Counted from the stretch's first letter, positions 39,855 through 48,968 are shown. The stretch: DNA of 64,000 nucleotides from Chlorobiaceae bacterium (GCA_013335115.1 JAAXWQ010000007.1:1-64000); one strand, 5' to 3'. The notes: generated by a model not told the origin, from the sequence alone. Made by a program: numbers and translations.

Positions 39855-40742
39855 ATGGTGCTCATAGACGGAAAAAAAGTATCAGTCGATCTTCAGCAGG
39901 AGCTGAAAGCCGGTGTCGAAAAGGATCACGCAGCCACCGGCAAGGTTCCCGGCCTGGTGGTCATCATCGTGGGCCAAGACCCGGCGTCACAGGTTTATGT
40001 ACGCAATAAAGCCAAAACATGCAAAGAGATCGGCATGAATTCGACGGTGATCGAAATGTCGGCCGAAACGCCCCAACAGGAGCTGCTCGACCGGATCGCA
40101 GGACTGAACGCCAACCCGGATGTGCACGGCATCCTGGTGCAGCAGCCACTGCCCCGTCACATCGACGAGATGGCCGTCACGCTAGCCATCGACCCGAAAA
40201 AGGACGTCGACGGCTTCCATCCCGTGAACGTGGGAAACCTGGTCCTCGGCCACCTCGACCAGTGCTACATCAGTTGCACCCCCTACGGCATCCTGGAGTT
40301 GCTCGGCCGTTACGGCATCGAAACGAAAGGCAAGCACTGCGTGGTCGTGGGGCGCAGCAACATCGTCGGCAAGCCGATGGCGAACCTGATGCTGCAAAAG
40401 CTCGACGCGACCAACTGCACGGTGACCGTCTGCCATTCGGCATCGAAGGATATCCCGTCGCTGACCCGACAGGCCGACATCCTCATCGCGGCCATCGGCA
40501 AGGCTCGCTTCATCACGGCCGACATGGTCAAGCCCGGCGCCGTGGTGATCGACGTGGGCATCAACCGCATCGAGGACGCATCAACCAAGAGCGGGTTCCG
40601 CCTGGTGGGCGACGTCGACTTCGACCAGGTCTCCCCGATCGCCTCGGCCATCACCCCGGTCCCCGGCGGCGTCGGGCCGATGACCATCGCCATGCTCCTG
40701 AAGAACACGCTGCAGTCGTTCCGCCGCTCGAACGGGCTCTGA
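39855..40742 (+). CDS. folD: Bifunctional methylene-THF dehydrogenase/cyclohydrolase
   Basis: 295 residues. YVRNKAKTCKEIGMNS contains the catalytic tyrosine and lysine, QQPLPRHIDEMAVTLAIDP and KDVDGFHPVNVGNL follow, GRSNIVGKPMANLML binds NADP and TPVPGGVGPMTIAMLLKNT is the C-terminal signature. It supplies 10-formyl-THF. The stop is 3 bases before radA. Confidence 0.96.
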   Translation: MVLIDGKKVSVDLQQELKAGVEKDHAATGKVPGLVVIIVGQDPASQVYVRNKAKTCKEIGMNSTVIEMSAETPQQELLDRIAGLNANPDVHGILVQQPLPRHIDEMAVTLAIDPKKDVDGFHPVNVGNLVLGHLDQCYISCTPYGILELLGRYGIETKGKHCVVVGRSNIVGKPMANLMLQKLDATNCTVTVCHSASKDIPSLTRQADILIAAIGKARFITADMVKPGAVVIDVGINRIEDASTKSGFRLVGDVDFDQVSPIASAITPVPGGVGPMTIAMLLKNTLQSFRRSNGL

Positions 40743-40744
40743 AG

Positions 40745-42118
40745 ATGGCCAGGACCGCGACGCGCTATGTCTGCTCCGCCTGCGGAGCCGTCACCCTGAA
40801 GTACCAGGGGCGATGCTTCGAGTGCCAGAGCTGGGGGACCCTTGTGGAGACCCACGATGTGCGCGAAGAGCCGAAATCGAAAAAGCAGCGCCCCCCGATG
40901 GCGCTGCCTTCAGTCGAGAACCTCCACGACGACACCCCCTCCGCGGCCTTCCACCGGACGATGACCGGCATCGGCGAGCTCGACCGGGTGCTCGGAGGCG
41001 GCCTCATGGAGGCGTCGGCCATCCTGGTCGGCGGGGAGCCGGGCATCGGCAAATCGACCCTCATGCTCCAGCTCGTCCCTCGCCTTGAAGGCAAAAAAGT
41101 GCTTTACGTTGCAGGCGAGGAGTCCCCGAACCAGATCCGCGAACGGGCCCGCCGCCTCGGCATCAAGGCCCCGCACCTCAGGCTGGCCTCCGAGGTCTCC
41201 CTCGAACGCATCCTCGACACCATAGCCCACGAACAGCCCTTCATGGTGATCGTGGACTCCATCCAGACCGTCCACTCCGACGAGTACCAGAGCTCGGCCG
41301 GCACCATCACCCAGATCCGGGAATGCGCAGCGGCACTGATCCGGGCAGCCAAGGAGCAAAACTTCATCCTCGCCGTCATCGGCCACATCACCAAGGAGGG
41401 CTCACTGGCCGGTCCCAAGGCGCTCGAACACATGGTCGATACCGTCCTGCAGTTCGAAGGCGAAGGGTACCAGCGCTACCGGATCGTCCGTTCGGTCAAG
41501 AACCGTTTCGGCCCGACCAACGAGATCGGCGTCTTCCGCATGGAGGAGACCGGACTCGAGGAGGTCTCCAACCCATCCGAGTTCTTCATCTCCGACCGCA
41601 CGGCCGACGTGCCCGGCACCGCGGTGCTGGCAGGCATCGAAGGCTCCCGGGCCCTGTTGGTCGAGGTGCAGGCCCTCGTGTCCCGAACCGGATACTCGAT
41701 GCCGCAGCGCATCAGCACCGGCTTCGACCTCAAGCGTATCGCCATCATCCTCGCCGTGCTCGAGAAACGCCTGCAGTACCAGACGGCGACCCAGGACGTC
41801 TTCGTGAAGATCGCCGGCGGCCTGCGGCTCGTCGAACCGGCGGCCGACCTGGCCGTGGCCGCAGCCATCGCCTCCGGCCTCCGGAACCAGCCCTGCAGCC
41901 CCACCGCCGCCAGCTGCGGGGAGATCGGGCTCTCCGGGGAACTTCGCGCCATCAGCGACGGCGAGCGCCGCATTCGCGAGGCGGTGCACCTCGGCTTCAG
42001 CTCGATCGTCCTGCCCGCCGCCAACACCCGTGAACTCAAGCCCTCCGTCACGAAGCTCCCCATCCGGATCATCGGCTGCCGCACCCTGCACGAAGCCCTC
42101 GACGCCCTGGAGATCTGA
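40745..42118 (+). CDS. radA: DNA repair protein RadA
   Basis: 457 residues from MARTATRYVCSACGAVTLKY at 40745. The N-terminal zinc finger has CSAC and CFEC. Walker A is LVGGEPGIGKSTLMLQL, the RadA-specific motif is VKNRFGPTNEIGVFRM, and the C-terminal Lon-like domain follows (GGLRLVEPAADLAVAAAIAS). It migrates branched recombination intermediates. It is very tightly linked to folD (2-base gap). Confidence 0.96.
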   Translation: MARTATRYVCSACGAVTLKYQGRCFECQSWGTLVETHDVREEPKSKKQRPPMALPSVENLHDDTPSAAFHRTMTGIGELDRVLGGGLMEASAILVGGEPGIGKSTLMLQLVPRLEGKKVLYVAGEESPNQIRERARRLGIKAPHLRLASEVSLERILDTIAHEQPFMVIVDSIQTVHSDEYQSSAGTITQIRECAAALIRAAKEQNFILAVIGHITKEGSLAGPKALEHMVDTVLQFEGEGYQRYRIVRSVKNRFGPTNEIGVFRMEETGLEEVSNPSEFFISDRTADVPGTAVLAGIEGSRALLVEVQALVSRTGYSMPQRISTGFDLKRIAIILAVLEKRLQYQTATQDVFVKIAGGLRLVEPAADLAVAAAIASGLRNQPCSPTAASCGEIGLSGELRAISDGERRIREAVHLGFSSIVLPAANTRELKPSVTKLPIRIIGCRTLHEALDALEI

Positions 42119-42229
42119 AACGGCGCAAAAAATCCGCCCCCGCTCCATTTCCCCGAAATGTCGTACATTGAGCACGGATATAGTGCCATATCATATCATG
42201 ACAACGATGTGCAAAACGGAGAGACCGAC

Positions 42230-42571
42230 ATGCTCAGGATTCTGCTGACCTGGATCATCAACGCCACGGCCGTCTACGCCACCGCCCTTCTGTTGCAGGG
42301 CATCACGATCAGGAACTTCGGCGCCGCGCTCATCGTAGCCCTGGTGCTCGGCCTGGTCAACGCCCTCGTCAAGCCGGTACTCGTCTTCTTCTCGATTCCC
42401 TTCATCATCCTCACGCTCGGACTGTTCCTGCTGGTCATCAACGCGCTGATGCTGCAGCTTGCCGCGGTATTCGTCGAAGGATTCACGGTCACCGGCTTCT
42501 GGTGGGCCGTACTCGGCTCCGTCTGCATCAGTTTCGTGGCATGGCTCCTGGGAGCCATCTTCAACGTATAA
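42230..42571 (+). CDS. YvlD/DUF360-type four-helix membrane protein
   Basis: 113 residues from MLRILLTWIINATAVYATAL at 42230, preceded by GGAGAG. Four hydrophobic helices, with ALVLGLVNALVKPVLVFFSI and LTLGLFLLVINALMLQL in the middle, match the mycobacterial 4-TM holin-like family (PF04020). Despite the name no phage genes are near. Function unknown; some homologues respond to envelope stress. Followed 22 bases later by bchC. Confidence 0.8.
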   Translation: MLRILLTWIINATAVYATALLLQGITIRNFGAALIVALVLGLVNALVKPVLVFFSIPFIILTLGLFLLVINALMLQLAAVFVEGFTVTGFWWAVLGSVCISFVAWLLGAIFNV

Positions 42572-42593
42572 CTTTAACCGACCGTCACCCACC

Positions 42594-43550
42594 ATGCAGG
42601 GAGAAGCAAAGGCCATCGTCCTCCTCAAGGCCAACAAGCTCAAGATCCAGACCGTAAGATACGACGCCGGCCAGCCCGGCGACGTGCTGGTCAGGACCAT
42701 CGCCAGCACCATCACCCCCGGCCTCGACCGGCTGCTCCTGACGAACAAGCCCATTTCGAACAAGGTACTCTCCTTCCCCGTCATGCTCGGCAGCGAGACC
42801 ATCGGCCAGGTCATGGAGGTCGGCCCCGGCGTGACGGACCTGAAGGCCGGTGATTTCGTCTATGCCTTCAAGGGAGACCGGTGGGTCGGCGTCGACCCCT
42901 ATTACGGGTGCCACGCCGAAATGGTGCCGACATCAAGGGAGAACCTCCTGGCGCTCGGAGGCCAGCCGAGCCACCGCAACCTGCTCACCGGGCTCGTCGC
43001 CTATGTGATCAGCGCGCTCGAAAAAGTCCGGATCGAGCCGTCGATGCGGGTGCTGATCCTCGGCCTCGGATCGGTGGGGCTGATGGTTTCAGAACTCCTC
43101 CACTATCGCGGGATTGCCCACGTCGACGCGCTTGAAACCTTTCCGCTGAGGGGCCAGCTCTCCCACGCCGAAAACATCGCCATCGACATCGTCGACTTCA
43201 CCGGGGAGTTCAACGACCGCTACGACCTGGTGATCGAAACGACAGGGCGCATCCTCATGGTGGAAAAGGCCATCAGGCTCATGAAGCACCAGGCGACGGC
43301 GCTCCTCATGGGAAGCTACGAGGTCCTCGGCTACGACTACCGGCTGATCCAGCACAAGGAGCCGGTGATCGTCAGCTCGAGCATCACCTCCATCCGCCAT
43401 CTCGAAGAGGCGTCAAGGTTGCTCGGCGAAGAGTCCATCGACACCGAAAAGTTCTTCACCAACGTCTTCCCGCTCGCCCAGTATGAACTTGCCTACAGGA
43501 TCGCCCTCGACAGCAAGGAGGCGATCAAGACGGTCATCAGCTGGATCTGA
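42594..43550 (+). CDS. bchC: 3-hydroxyethyl bacteriochlorophyllide a dehydrogenase (BchC)
   Basis: 318 residues of the zinc-free medium-chain dehydrogenase type. MLGSETIGQVMEVGPGVTDL, VGVDPYYGCHAEMVPTSREN and VLILGLGSVGLMVSELLHYR (NAD-binding fold) match BchC of phototrophic bacteria. It oxidises the C3 hydroxyethyl group to acetyl late in bacteriochlorophyll a synthesis. It is the best taxonomic marker in the window. Other pigment genes are not adjacent, a common layout in green sulfur bacteria. Confidence 0.9.
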   Translation: MQGEAKAIVLLKANKLKIQTVRYDAGQPGDVLVRTIASTITPGLDRLLLTNKPISNKVLSFPVMLGSETIGQVMEVGPGVTDLKAGDFVYAFKGDRWVGVDPYYGCHAEMVPTSRENLLALGGQPSHRNLLTGLVAYVISALEKVRIEPSMRVLILGLGSVGLMVSELLHYRGIAHVDALETFPLRGQLSHAENIAIDIVDFTGEFNDRYDLVIETTGRILMVEKAIRLMKHQATALLMGSYEVLGYDYRLIQHKEPVIVSSSITSIRHLEEASRLLGEESIDTEKFFTNVFPLAQYELAYRIALDSKEAIKTVISWI

Positions 43551-43554
43551 CGGC

Positions 43555-45105
43555 ATGGACGGCGCGCACGGTTCTGCACGGCTTTCGGGCATCTCGAAGT
43601 CCTTCGGGGCATTCATGGCCAACGACGACATCAGCCTGACGCTCGCACCGGGTTCGATCCATGCCCTGGTGGGCGAGAACGGTGCCGGGAAAAGCACCCT
43701 TTCGAACATCCTCTACGGCCTGATCAAGCCCGGATCGGGATCGATCGAAGTAAACGGGAAGCAGGTTTCATTCGATTCGCCCCGACAGGCCATTGAGGCA
43801 GGCATCGGCATGGTCCACCAGCACTTCATGCTCGTCCCCACCCTGACGGTCGCTGAAAACATCGTGCTCGGAAGCGAGCAGACCGCCCTGTTCCGACCGC
43901 TGCCGATGAGGAACCTCGAACGTGGGATCGTCGCACTGTCCAGGCGGCACGGCATGGAGGTCGATCCCCGGGCATTGGTCTCCAGCCTGTCGGTCGGCGG
44001 ACAGCAGCGGGTCGAGATCCTGAAAATCCTCTATCGGAAGGCCCGTATCCTCATCCTCGACGAACCGACGGCCGTACTCTCCCCACCGGAAACCGAAGGA
44101 CTCTTCGGAACGCTGCGCTCGCTTGCCGCCGAAGGGCGCTCGATCATGCTCATCACCCACAAGCTCGACGAGGTGCTCGCCGTTGCGGATACCGTGAGCG
44201 TCATGCGCCGGGGCAGGCTCGTCGGCACGATGCCTGCGGCGGCCGCCACCAAAGTAAAGCTGGCGCAGATGATGGTCGGCCGCGACGTGCTCCTCCGGGC
44301 CGACAACCCGCCCGGAGAGTCCGGTAGGGTCGTACTCTCGATCGACAACCTCAACTATGCGACGCCAGACAAACGGCGCCGGCTGCAGGATCTTGCACTG
44401 AAGGTACAGGCCGGGGAGGTCTATGGCATCGCCGGTGTTGAAGGCAACGGCCAGAGCGAGCTGCTCTCGATCTTGCGAGGCACCCGGGATCCCGAGGCCA
44501 GCGTCTCGGGCAGCATCGAACTCGAAGGGAACCCGCTTTGGTCCCTGACTCCGGACAGGATCGCCGCCCTCGGCATTTCGATCGTCCCGGAGGATCGGCT
44601 CAAGAACGCCGTCATCCCTGAACTCGGCATCAGGGAGAACCTGCTTTTAGGCCGGCATGCAGAACAGGCATTCCACCGCGGGTTCGGATTCGACCGCGAA
44701 AGGCTCGCCTGCGAAACAGAGCGCCTGGTTTCGGAATACGATATCAGGTACGGCGCCGAAGGCAATCCGCCCCTCTCGTCGCTTTCGGGAGGCAACCAGC
44801 AGAAGCTGGTGCTGGCCCGTGAACTGGAGCGGCCCGGCCTCAGGCTCCTGGTACTGGCCCAACCGACGCGAGGCGTCGATATCGGGGCAATCGAACAGAT
44901 CCACCGAAGGATCATCGAGGCTCGCCGCAAAGGGGTGGCCATACTCCTGATCTCTTCAGAGCTTGAGGAGGTGATCTCCCTCTCGACCCGTATCGGTTGC
45001 CTGTTCGAAGGGACGATCCGCCACGAGTTCAGCGAACGGGAGGTGCTGCGCGGCCGACTCGAGGGCTCGGGATTCGAAAAAGAGATCGGACTCCACATCA
45101 CCTGA
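43555..45105 (+). CDS. Nucleoside/sugar-type ABC importer ATPase (two fused ATP-binding domains)
   Basis: 516 residues from MDGAHGSARLSGISKSF at 43555. The first domain has Walker A LVGENGAGKSTLSNILYGL, signature LSVGGQQRVEILK and Walker B ARILILDEPTAVL. The second domain has GVEGNGQSELL and SLSGGNQQKLVLARELE with LVLAQPTRGVDIG, an unusual Walker B end. This duplicated layout is typical of BmpA-linked nucleoside importers (YufO/NupA type) and sugar importers such as RbsA. It lies 4 bases after bchC and 15 before its permease. Confidence 0.88.
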   Translation: MDGAHGSARLSGISKSFGAFMANDDISLTLAPGSIHALVGENGAGKSTLSNILYGLIKPGSGSIEVNGKQVSFDSPRQAIEAGIGMVHQHFMLVPTLTVAENIVLGSEQTALFRPLPMRNLERGIVALSRRHGMEVDPRALVSSLSVGGQQRVEILKILYRKARILILDEPTAVLSPPETEGLFGTLRSLAAEGRSIMLITHKLDEVLAVADTVSVMRRGRLVGTMPAAAATKVKLAQMMVGRDVLLRADNPPGESGRVVLSIDNLNYATPDKRRRLQDLALKVQAGEVYGIAGVEGNGQSELLSILRGTRDPEASVSGSIELEGNPLWSLTPDRIAALGISIVPEDRLKNAVIPELGIRENLLLGRHAEQAFHRGFGFDRERLACETERLVSEYDIRYGAEGNPPLSSLSGGNQQKLVLARELERPGLRLLVLAQPTRGVDIGAIEQIHRRIIEARRKGVAILLISSELEEVISLSTRIGCLFEGTIRHEFSEREVLRGRLEGSGFEKEIGLHIT

Positions 45106-45120
45106 AATGCATCACCTCCC

Positions 45121-46152
45121 ATGACCCCCAGGAACCTCCGCCCTTTCATTCCGATCTTCTCGGTGCTGCTCGCCCTGGGACTGGGTAGCGTGGTGATCGC
45201 CGCCACCGGAACGAACCCGATCGAGGTCTACCTGCGAATGATACGCTCGACCTTCGGCTCGGGATACGGGTTCGGGCAGGTACTCTTCAGGACGACCACC
45301 CTCGTCTTTGCAGGACTTGCCGTAGCGGTACCGTTCAGGCTCCGGCTCTTCAACATCGGCGTCGAAGGCCAGCTGCTCATGGGCTCATTCGCCGCGGCGC
45401 TCTGTGGTATGGCCCTGCCCGCCGGCGTGCACCCGCTCCTCGGGGTGCCGGCTACCCTGCTTTGCGCCATGGCCGCTGGAAGCCTCTGGGCGATCACGGC
45501 CGGTTGGCTGAAAGTCGGCTACGGCGTGAACGAGGTCATTTCGACCATCATGCTGAACTTCATCGCCCAGGCCATCACCGGCTACCTCCTGACCAACCAT
45601 TTCGCCGTACCGTCGACGGTGCATACACCGGCGATGGTTCCCGGCGCCACCCTGCCGGGGTTCGACCAGCTGCTCGGCCTCTCCTGGCACGCTCCGGCCA
45701 ACCTCTCGGCACTCCTTGCCATCGTCGTTTCATCGGCTACGGCCATCCTGTTCTACCGGACGAGGTACGGCTACACGCTGACCGCTTCGGGCCTGAACCC
45801 CGAAGCGGCGCGACACGCGGGCATCGATACCGATGCCCGCATACTCTGGGCGATGGCCATTGGCGGGGCAATCGCCGGGCTGGGGGCCGGCAACCTGGTG
45901 CTCGGCTACAAACACTGCTTCGAATCCGGCCTGACGACCGGAGCCGGCTTCATGGGCATCGCCGTAGCGCTCCTCGCCGGCGCCCACCCGGTATGGATCC
46001 TCCTCTCCGCCCTGCTGTTCGGCTGGCTCGACTACGGCGGACTCACGGTCAACACGCTGGTCCCCAAGGAACTCTTCATGATCGTCCAGGCGGTCACGAT
46101 CCTCTGCATCATCTCCTTTTCGGCGTTTTTCAGGGGAAGACCCGCAAAATGA
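45121..46152 (+). CDS. ABC importer permease, nucleoside-type (BPD_transp_2)
   Basis: 343 residues with about eight to ten membrane segments. RLRLFNIGVEGQLLMGSFAA is the family signature, and GYGVNEVISTIMLNFIAQAI and GAGFMGIAVALLAGAHPVWI follow. It matches the first of the two permeases usually encoded after a fused-ATPase gene. The second permease and the substrate-binding lipoprotein are not found downstream, where a histone-like gene comes next. They may be elsewhere. Confidence 0.87.
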   Translation: MTPRNLRPFIPIFSVLLALGLGSVVIAATGTNPIEVYLRMIRSTFGSGYGFGQVLFRTTTLVFAGLAVAVPFRLRLFNIGVEGQLLMGSFAAALCGMALPAGVHPLLGVPATLLCAMAAGSLWAITAGWLKVGYGVNEVISTIMLNFIAQAITGYLLTNHFAVPSTVHTPAMVPGATLPGFDQLLGLSWHAPANLSALLAIVVSSATAILFYRTRYGYTLTASGLNPEAARHAGIDTDARILWAMAIGGAIAGLGAGNLVLGYKHCFESGLTTGAGFMGIAVALLAGAHPVWILLSALLFGWLDYGGLTVNTLVPKELFMIVQAVTILCIISFSAFFRGRPAK

Positions 46153-46214
46153 GGGCCCCTGTCCGGACAGATGCGGCCAAACACGCCCCGATCCAGTGAA
46201 AAAACGACGAAGTC

Positions 46215-46243
46215 TTTACACAAAAGGCGGAAATGCTTATCTT
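46215..46243 (+). promoter_or_regulatory. Candidate sigma-70-type promoter for the histone-like gene
   Basis: TTTACA at 46215-46220 and TATCTT at 46238-46243 are separated by exactly 17 bases and lie about 60 bases upstream of the ATG at 46304. Confidence 0.45.
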
Positions 46244-46303
46244 TAGAAAATTTGTCGTACCCGAAGCATCTCATATTCACCAGACCTGAAGACCAGGAAC
46301 GCC

Positions 46304-46672
46304 ATGCCAAAAAAATCAGCCGCTGATAAACCGGCAAAAGAAAAGGCCCCGGCAAAAAAGAGCCCGAAACCTGCCGAGAAAACCGAGCCGAAGGAAGAGA
46401 AGAAGGTGACGAAGAAAGCCGTGAAGCCGGCAGCCGTCGCTGAAACCAAGCCGAAGGCCGCCAAAAAGGCCGCAGCCGAAAAAGCCGCAGCCGAAAAGCC
46501 CAAGGCTGCCAAGGGTGCCGGCAAAACGAAAAAAGCAGCAGTAGCCGTGCCTTCGGAACAGCTTGAAGAGCACATCAGGGTTGCCGCATACTACCGCTGG
46601 GAAGAGAGCGGACGTCCCGAAGGCGCCCATGAAAACGACTGGCTGGAAGCGGAGAAAAGTATCCGGAAATAA
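46304..46672 (+). CDS. Histone H1-like lysine/alanine-rich protein with DUF2934 domain
   Basis: 122 residues. About residues 2-85 are almost only K, A, P, E and V in repeats such as KAAAEKAAAEKPKAAKGAGK, like bacterial histone-H1-type or AlgP tails. The last 38 residues, EEHIRVAAYYRWEESGRPEG and ENDWLEAEKSI, are a clear DUF2934 domain. The strong positive charge suggests nucleic-acid or membrane contact; the domain's role is unknown. It has its own candidate promoter and a bidirectional terminator at 46694-46725. Confidence 0.8.
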   Translation: MPKKSAADKPAKEKAPAKKSPKPAEKTEPKEEKKVTKKAVKPAAVAETKPKAAKKAAAEKAAAEKPKAAKGAGKTKKAAVAVPSEQLEEHIRVAAYYRWEESGRPEGAHENDWLEAEKSIRK

Positions 46673-46693
46673 TATCCGTGCCTGGACCAACCA

Positions 46694-46725
46694 TAAAAAA
46701 AGCCATTCGACGAATGGCTTTTTTT
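46694..46725. terminator. Bidirectional intrinsic terminator
   Basis: AGCCATTCG at 46701-46709 pairs perfectly with CGAATGGCT at 46711-46719, with an A run before and a T run after. It ends the DUF2934 transcript. Confidence 0.9.
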
Positions 46726-46768
46726 ATATTCCTGCATTCAAAAGTAACCGCCTTACCGACGAAACCAC

Positions 46769-46936
46769 ATGAATTGGATCAGTTCGATAGCCGGAAGCAT
46801 CAGGATCGTCTTGGCCGGACTGTGGCTGGTCATCCGCATCATCCTTGAATATTTCGGCCTTATCAGCGACGGTAATGACCGCACCACCGGCATCAAGGAC
46901 CTGCGGGAAGAGTACCGGAAGGCAAACTACCGCTGA
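46769..46936 (+). CDS. 55-residue single-span membrane protein
   Basis: ATG at 46769, TGA at 46934-46936. The protein starts MNWISSIAGSIRIVLAGLWL and continues VIRIILEYFGLI, one long hydrophobic or amphipathic helix with two arginines, then a charged tail with DGNDRTTGIKDLREEY and ends KANYR. It lies between a strong terminator and the convergent PASTA gene. It is too short to place in a family by eye, and the ATG has no strong ribosome site. Codon content looks like real coding DNA. Confidence 0.55.
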   Translation: MNWISSIAGSIRIVLAGLWLVIRIILEYFGLISDGNDRTTGIKDLREEYRKANYR

Positions 46937-46943
46937 GGCCCGC

Positions 46944-47681
46944 CTACTTCCGTTCGTTCGTCACCACCGTCATATCGATAGCCTGCCCTGCCGGCGCAAA
47001 GCTGTTCACCGATGGCTTCTGGCTGATTACCGTATTCGGCACGAGCATGGAAGAGTACTCCCAGGTGATCTTGCCGACCGTCAGCCCCTGCTGGATGAGG
47101 GTGCTTTTCGCCTGGTCAAGCGACATGCCGAGCACCTCGGGAACGACCACGCGCTTCATCCCTGCCGGTTCGACCTCATACTTCCCGACAATAAGGGAGA
47201 CGGCGCTGCCGATCCTGACAACCACGTTCGGCGGAATCGACTGGTTCAGCACTCGCCCCTCCTCATCGGGGTTCGAGACGGCGCGGAACTGAACTTCATC
47301 GACAACCATGCCGATCCTGGCAAGTGCCTGACGGGCCTCGCCCTCGGCGCGTCCCCCGAGCTCGGGCATCGGATAGCTGGGCTTGTCGAGGCGGTTGAGT
47401 ACAAGATAGACGTTCCTGCCGGGTTTGACCGTCGACTGCGGCGTCGGCACCTGGTCGAGGACGACATTGGCGGAGACATCAGGGAGATAGCGGAAATTGT
47501 AGCTCTTCTGTGCATGCAGGCCGGAACGCTTCAGTACCCGGTCGGCCTCCTCGTATGGCAGGTTCCTGACATCCGGTACGGTGGTATCCCTCCCGCTTGA
47601 GGTGTAGAACGGCAGGATGACCCTGTCGAAGACGATGATGCCGACAAACACAAGCAAAACCCGGATCCAGACTTTTTTCAT
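46944..47681 (-). CDS. Membrane-anchored protein with three PASTA domains
   Basis: 245 residues. WIRVLLVFVGIIVFDRVILP is an N-terminal anchor. Three PASTA domains follow: TTVPDVRNLPYEEADRVLKR (about 33-97), YPMPELGGRAEGEARQALAR (103-165) and VVVPEVLGMSLDQAKSTLIQ (178-241). PASTA domains bind muropeptides or lipid II and usually sit on Ser/Thr kinases or penicillin-binding proteins, but no kinase or transpeptidase domain is present. It may recruit cell-wall factors to the periplasmic face. A polyprenyl synthase gene precedes it on the same strand. Confidence 0.88.
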   Translation of the reverse strand: MKKVWIRVLLVFVGIIVFDRVILPFYTSSGRDTTVPDVRNLPYEEADRVLKRSGLHAQKSYNFRYLPDVSANVVLDQVPTPQSTVKPGRNVYLVLNRLDKPSYPMPELGGRAEGEARQALARIGMVVDEVQFRAVSNPDEEGRVLNQSIPPNVVVRIGSAVSLIVGKYEVEPAGMKRVVVPEVLGMSLDQAKSTLIQQGLTVGKITWEYSSMLVPNTVISQKPSVNSFAPAGQAIDMTVVTNERK

Positions 47682-47706
47682 TTCCTGACGGTAAGATGGT
47701 ATGGGT

Positions 47707-48732
47707 TCAGTGCTGGCGCTTCATGACAAAGTCCACCAGTAGCCGGAGCGATTGCTTGGCATCGCTTTCGGGGAACGGGGCGATCGATTCAAGGGCCCTG
47801 GAGGCGAACCCCTCGGCCACCTCGGCGGCATATTCGAGCCCGCCCTTGCCCCGCACGAACTCGATCACCTCCGCACTTTTGACGGCCCGTTTCTTCGAGC
47901 TTTTCAGGATTGATTTGATCTTCTGCTGCTCGGTTTTCCCCGAATGCTTCAGGGCATGAATGAGCGGAAGGGTAATCTTGCGGTCCTTGATGTCGATACC
48001 AAGCTGCTTGCCCGTTTTCCGGGAATCACCGGTATAGTCCAGGAGGTCGTCCCTGATCTGGAAGGCAAGTCCCAGGAACTCTCCATAACTCTTGAGGCTG
48101 GCGATCTGCTCTTCCGACGAAGTGGCGCTGGCCGCCCCGATGGCACAGGATGTAGCGATCAGCGACCCGGTCTTGCCGGCGATGACGCCGACGTAATCCT
48201 CCTCGGTGATATCGAGGCTCCTGGTCTTCTGTATCTGCAGGATCTCCGCCTCGCTCATCCTCCTGACCGCATCCGAAACCAGGTGGAGGGAACGGTAGTC
48301 GCTGTTTTCAAGCGAGTAGAGCAACCCCTTCGAGAGGAGGTAGTCGCCGATGAGCACCGAAATCTTGTTCTTCCACAACGCGTTGATCGACGGGATGCCC
48401 CGGCGCATCTCGGCGCCGTCCACGACATCGTCATGGATGAGGGTCGCCGAATGGAGGAGTTCCACCATGATCGCACCGCGATAGGTGACCTCCCCGACCT
48501 GGCCGACCGCCTTGGCCGAAAGGAGCACCAGCAACGGCCGGATCTGCTTGCCCTGCTGCTTCAGGACGTAACGGGTGACCTTGTCCACCAGGCTGTTGCT
48601 GGAGTGCAGGACGGTCTTGTAGCGCTCCTGGAACAGTTTCAGTTCTTCCGAGACCGATGCAGTAACCTCTTTGATATCCACTGAATGCGATGGCTTAGAT
48701 GCTTGTGCCGGAAAAGGGCGGCTTACGTTCAA
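47707..48732 (-). CDS. Long-chain polyprenyl diphosphate synthase
   Basis: 341 residues. The first aspartate motif is LIHDDVVDGAEMRRG and the second is QIRDDLLDYTGD, with GKQIRPLLVLLSAKAVGQ near the start. The bulk of the residues before the first motif (HSATL) suits long-chain products of the IspB/HepT group. It probably makes the menaquinone side chain. In this organism GGPP for carotenoids and chlorophyll would be made by another gene. It precedes the PASTA gene by 26 bases. Confidence 0.9.
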   Translation of the reverse strand: MNVSRPFPAQASKPSHSVDIKEVTASVSEELKLFQERYKTVLHSSNSLVDKVTRYVLKQQGKQIRPLLVLLSAKAVGQVGEVTYRGAIMVELLHSATLIHDDVVDGAEMRRGIPSINALWKNKISVLIGDYLLSKGLLYSLENSDYRSLHLVSDAVRRMSEAEILQIQKTRSLDITEEDYVGVIAGKTGSLIATSCAIGAASATSSEEQIASLKSYGEFLGLAFQIRDDLLDYTGDSRKTGKQLGIDIKDRKITLPLIHALKHSGKTEQQKIKSILKSSKKRAVKSAEVIEFVRGKGGLEYAAEVAEGFASRALESIAPFPESDAKQSLRLLVDFVMKRQH

Positions 48733-48968
48733 ATTCGTGAGAAGTTATCGATATTGCAATGATTAAAAAAATCACCCCCGGGTCACCATTCCTGACGCCA
48801 TGCGCCTGGCGCAAGGGCGTAAAAAACCATTTGCGCCCAATACGGTTCTTTTAGTACACTATAAGCCGGGTCACAGGTCGTTTCCGCACGAATTCCGTCG
48901 ACTTGCCCATATCCTCCGAAGTTTTCCAATAAGATGAACGTCGCCATACGACGCTTCCCCGATTCCCC

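Noticed and set aside
40019-40744. Upstream extension of the radA frame through folD
   Set aside because: The RadA zinc finger begins at the ATG at 40745; the rest is out of frame within folD.
42230-42571. Phage holin suggesting a prophage
   Set aside because: The family name is historical; there are no phage genes around it.
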